In this document: positions 63,815 to 64,000 of the stretch, piece by piece
How positions within the stretch are numbered: the stretch's first letter is position 1
How the letters are laid out: the number at the start of each line of letters is the position of its first letter
Origin: JAFIFT01 sp020051095
GTDB taxonomy: Bacteria; Pseudomonadota; Gammaproteobacteria; Legionellales; Legionellaceae
NCBI RefSeq assembly: GCF_964199965.1
Contig: NZ_CAXMZT010000003.1
Location: forward strand, 1-64,000
DNA length: 64,000 bases
Direction of reading: 5' to 3'
The notes under the pieces: generated by a model
What the model saw: the letters and a program-made list of their open reading frames with translations, nothing else
Database searches by the model: none
Told to the model about the DNA's origin: nothing
Program-made: the position numbers and the translations under genes

Positions 63815-63848
63815 ATGCCCAACTACCCCGTTGACTAAGCCAAAAAAA

Positions 63849-63877
63849 TTGACAAGACATCACTTTGGAATTTATTA
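63849..63877 (+). promoter_or_regulatory. Candidate promoter of the gene entering the right edge
   Basis: Perfect -35 TTGACA (63849-63854), 17-base spacer, weak -10 TTATTA (63872-63877). It lies about 110 bases before the ATG at 63986. Confidence 0.4.
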
Positions 63878-63985
63878 GCACTTTACAATCTTGTCACAAA
63901 TTCCTCACTCATTTTGCCGGTAAAATTTTAATATGAGGTCTAATCTTTAAGATACCACCAATCAACATTGATAAGGACATCAACC

Positions 63986-64000
63986 ATGAATAGCCCCATA
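63986..64000 (+). CDS. Start of an unidentified gene, cut by the window edge
   Basis: ATG at 63986 behind AAGGACATCAACC, encoding MNSPI before the window ends. The ribosome site and promoter-like sequence support a start, but nothing can be said of the product. Confidence 0.5.

Overview
The window is a stretch of gammaproteobacterial chromosome with no phage or plasmid genes and no transposase. Gene content and order suggest the Legionellales (Legionella or a close relative). The pointers are a fused aspartokinase/diaminopimelate decarboxylase, a stand-alone fis, a Q/R/K/E-rich coiled-coil protein of the type common in Legionella, uncharacterised effector-like ORFs, and many intergenic palindromic repeats. 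This placement is inference from gene families, not from a marker gene. About 49 protein genes (two cut by the window edges) and three tRNA genes are supported.

Layout. 1-4 kb: 3' end of a repeat-rich coiled-coil gene, a CPBP membrane protease, a SPOR lipoprotein and a dGTPase-like HD hydrolase. 3.8-4.1 kb: a tRNA operon Ala-Glu-Glu with a clear promoter. 4.3-8.1 kb: rsmJ-glyS-glyQ. 8.3-11.3 kb: a TPP-riboswitch-controlled thiamine salvage operon (thiE-thiM-thiD-tenA, minus strand). 11.8-17 kb: a Rossmann/DUF2520 protein, lipoyl synthase, two small unknown proteins and a FadL porin. 17-22.8 kb: lysAC overlapping an AddA-like helicase-nuclease. 23.3-30.4 kb: mrp, trhO, fis, an Fe-S cluster operon (trmJ-iscS-IscU-like-iscA) and suhB. 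30.9-37.2 kb: minor pilin operon pilV-pilW-pilX-pilY1. 37-41 kb: sppA and heat-shock-type clpB. 41-44.1 kb: type I secretion ABC transporter and adaptor. 44.1-45.9 kb: two unknown, possibly related proteins. 46-50.5 kb: oligopeptide-type ABC importer (two permeases and a binding protein). 50.5-56 kb: ligA, rmuC and a pair of secreted proteins. 56-60.7 kb: threonine operon thrA-thrB-thrC. 60.9-63.8 kb: multidomain diguanylate cyclase and an L,D-transpeptidase.

How the genes work together. Two aspartokinases are present: one fused to LysA (lysine branch) and one fused to homoserine dehydrogenase (threonine branch), so the aspartate family pathway is split into dedicated fusion enzymes. Thiamine genes here only salvage and join the two halves of the vitamin, under TPP control. 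Fe-S biogenesis is represented by an unusual operon whose IscU-like member has no cysteine.

The intergenic space is dominated by at least four families of palindromic elements: A, long inverted arms built from CGTTAC-like or GCCCGT-like hexamers; B, a roughly 200-bp element; C, GACGTCCCGCGGCTTGTCC-type palindromes, nested inside each other at 22.8-23.2 kb; and D, elements bounded by AGGATTTACGCAAAA. No single new multi-gene system is obvious. The best candidates for new biology are the cysteine-free IscU-like protein, the 44.1-45.9 kb unknown pair, the secreted hydrolase pair at 53.8-55.9 kb, and the repeat families.
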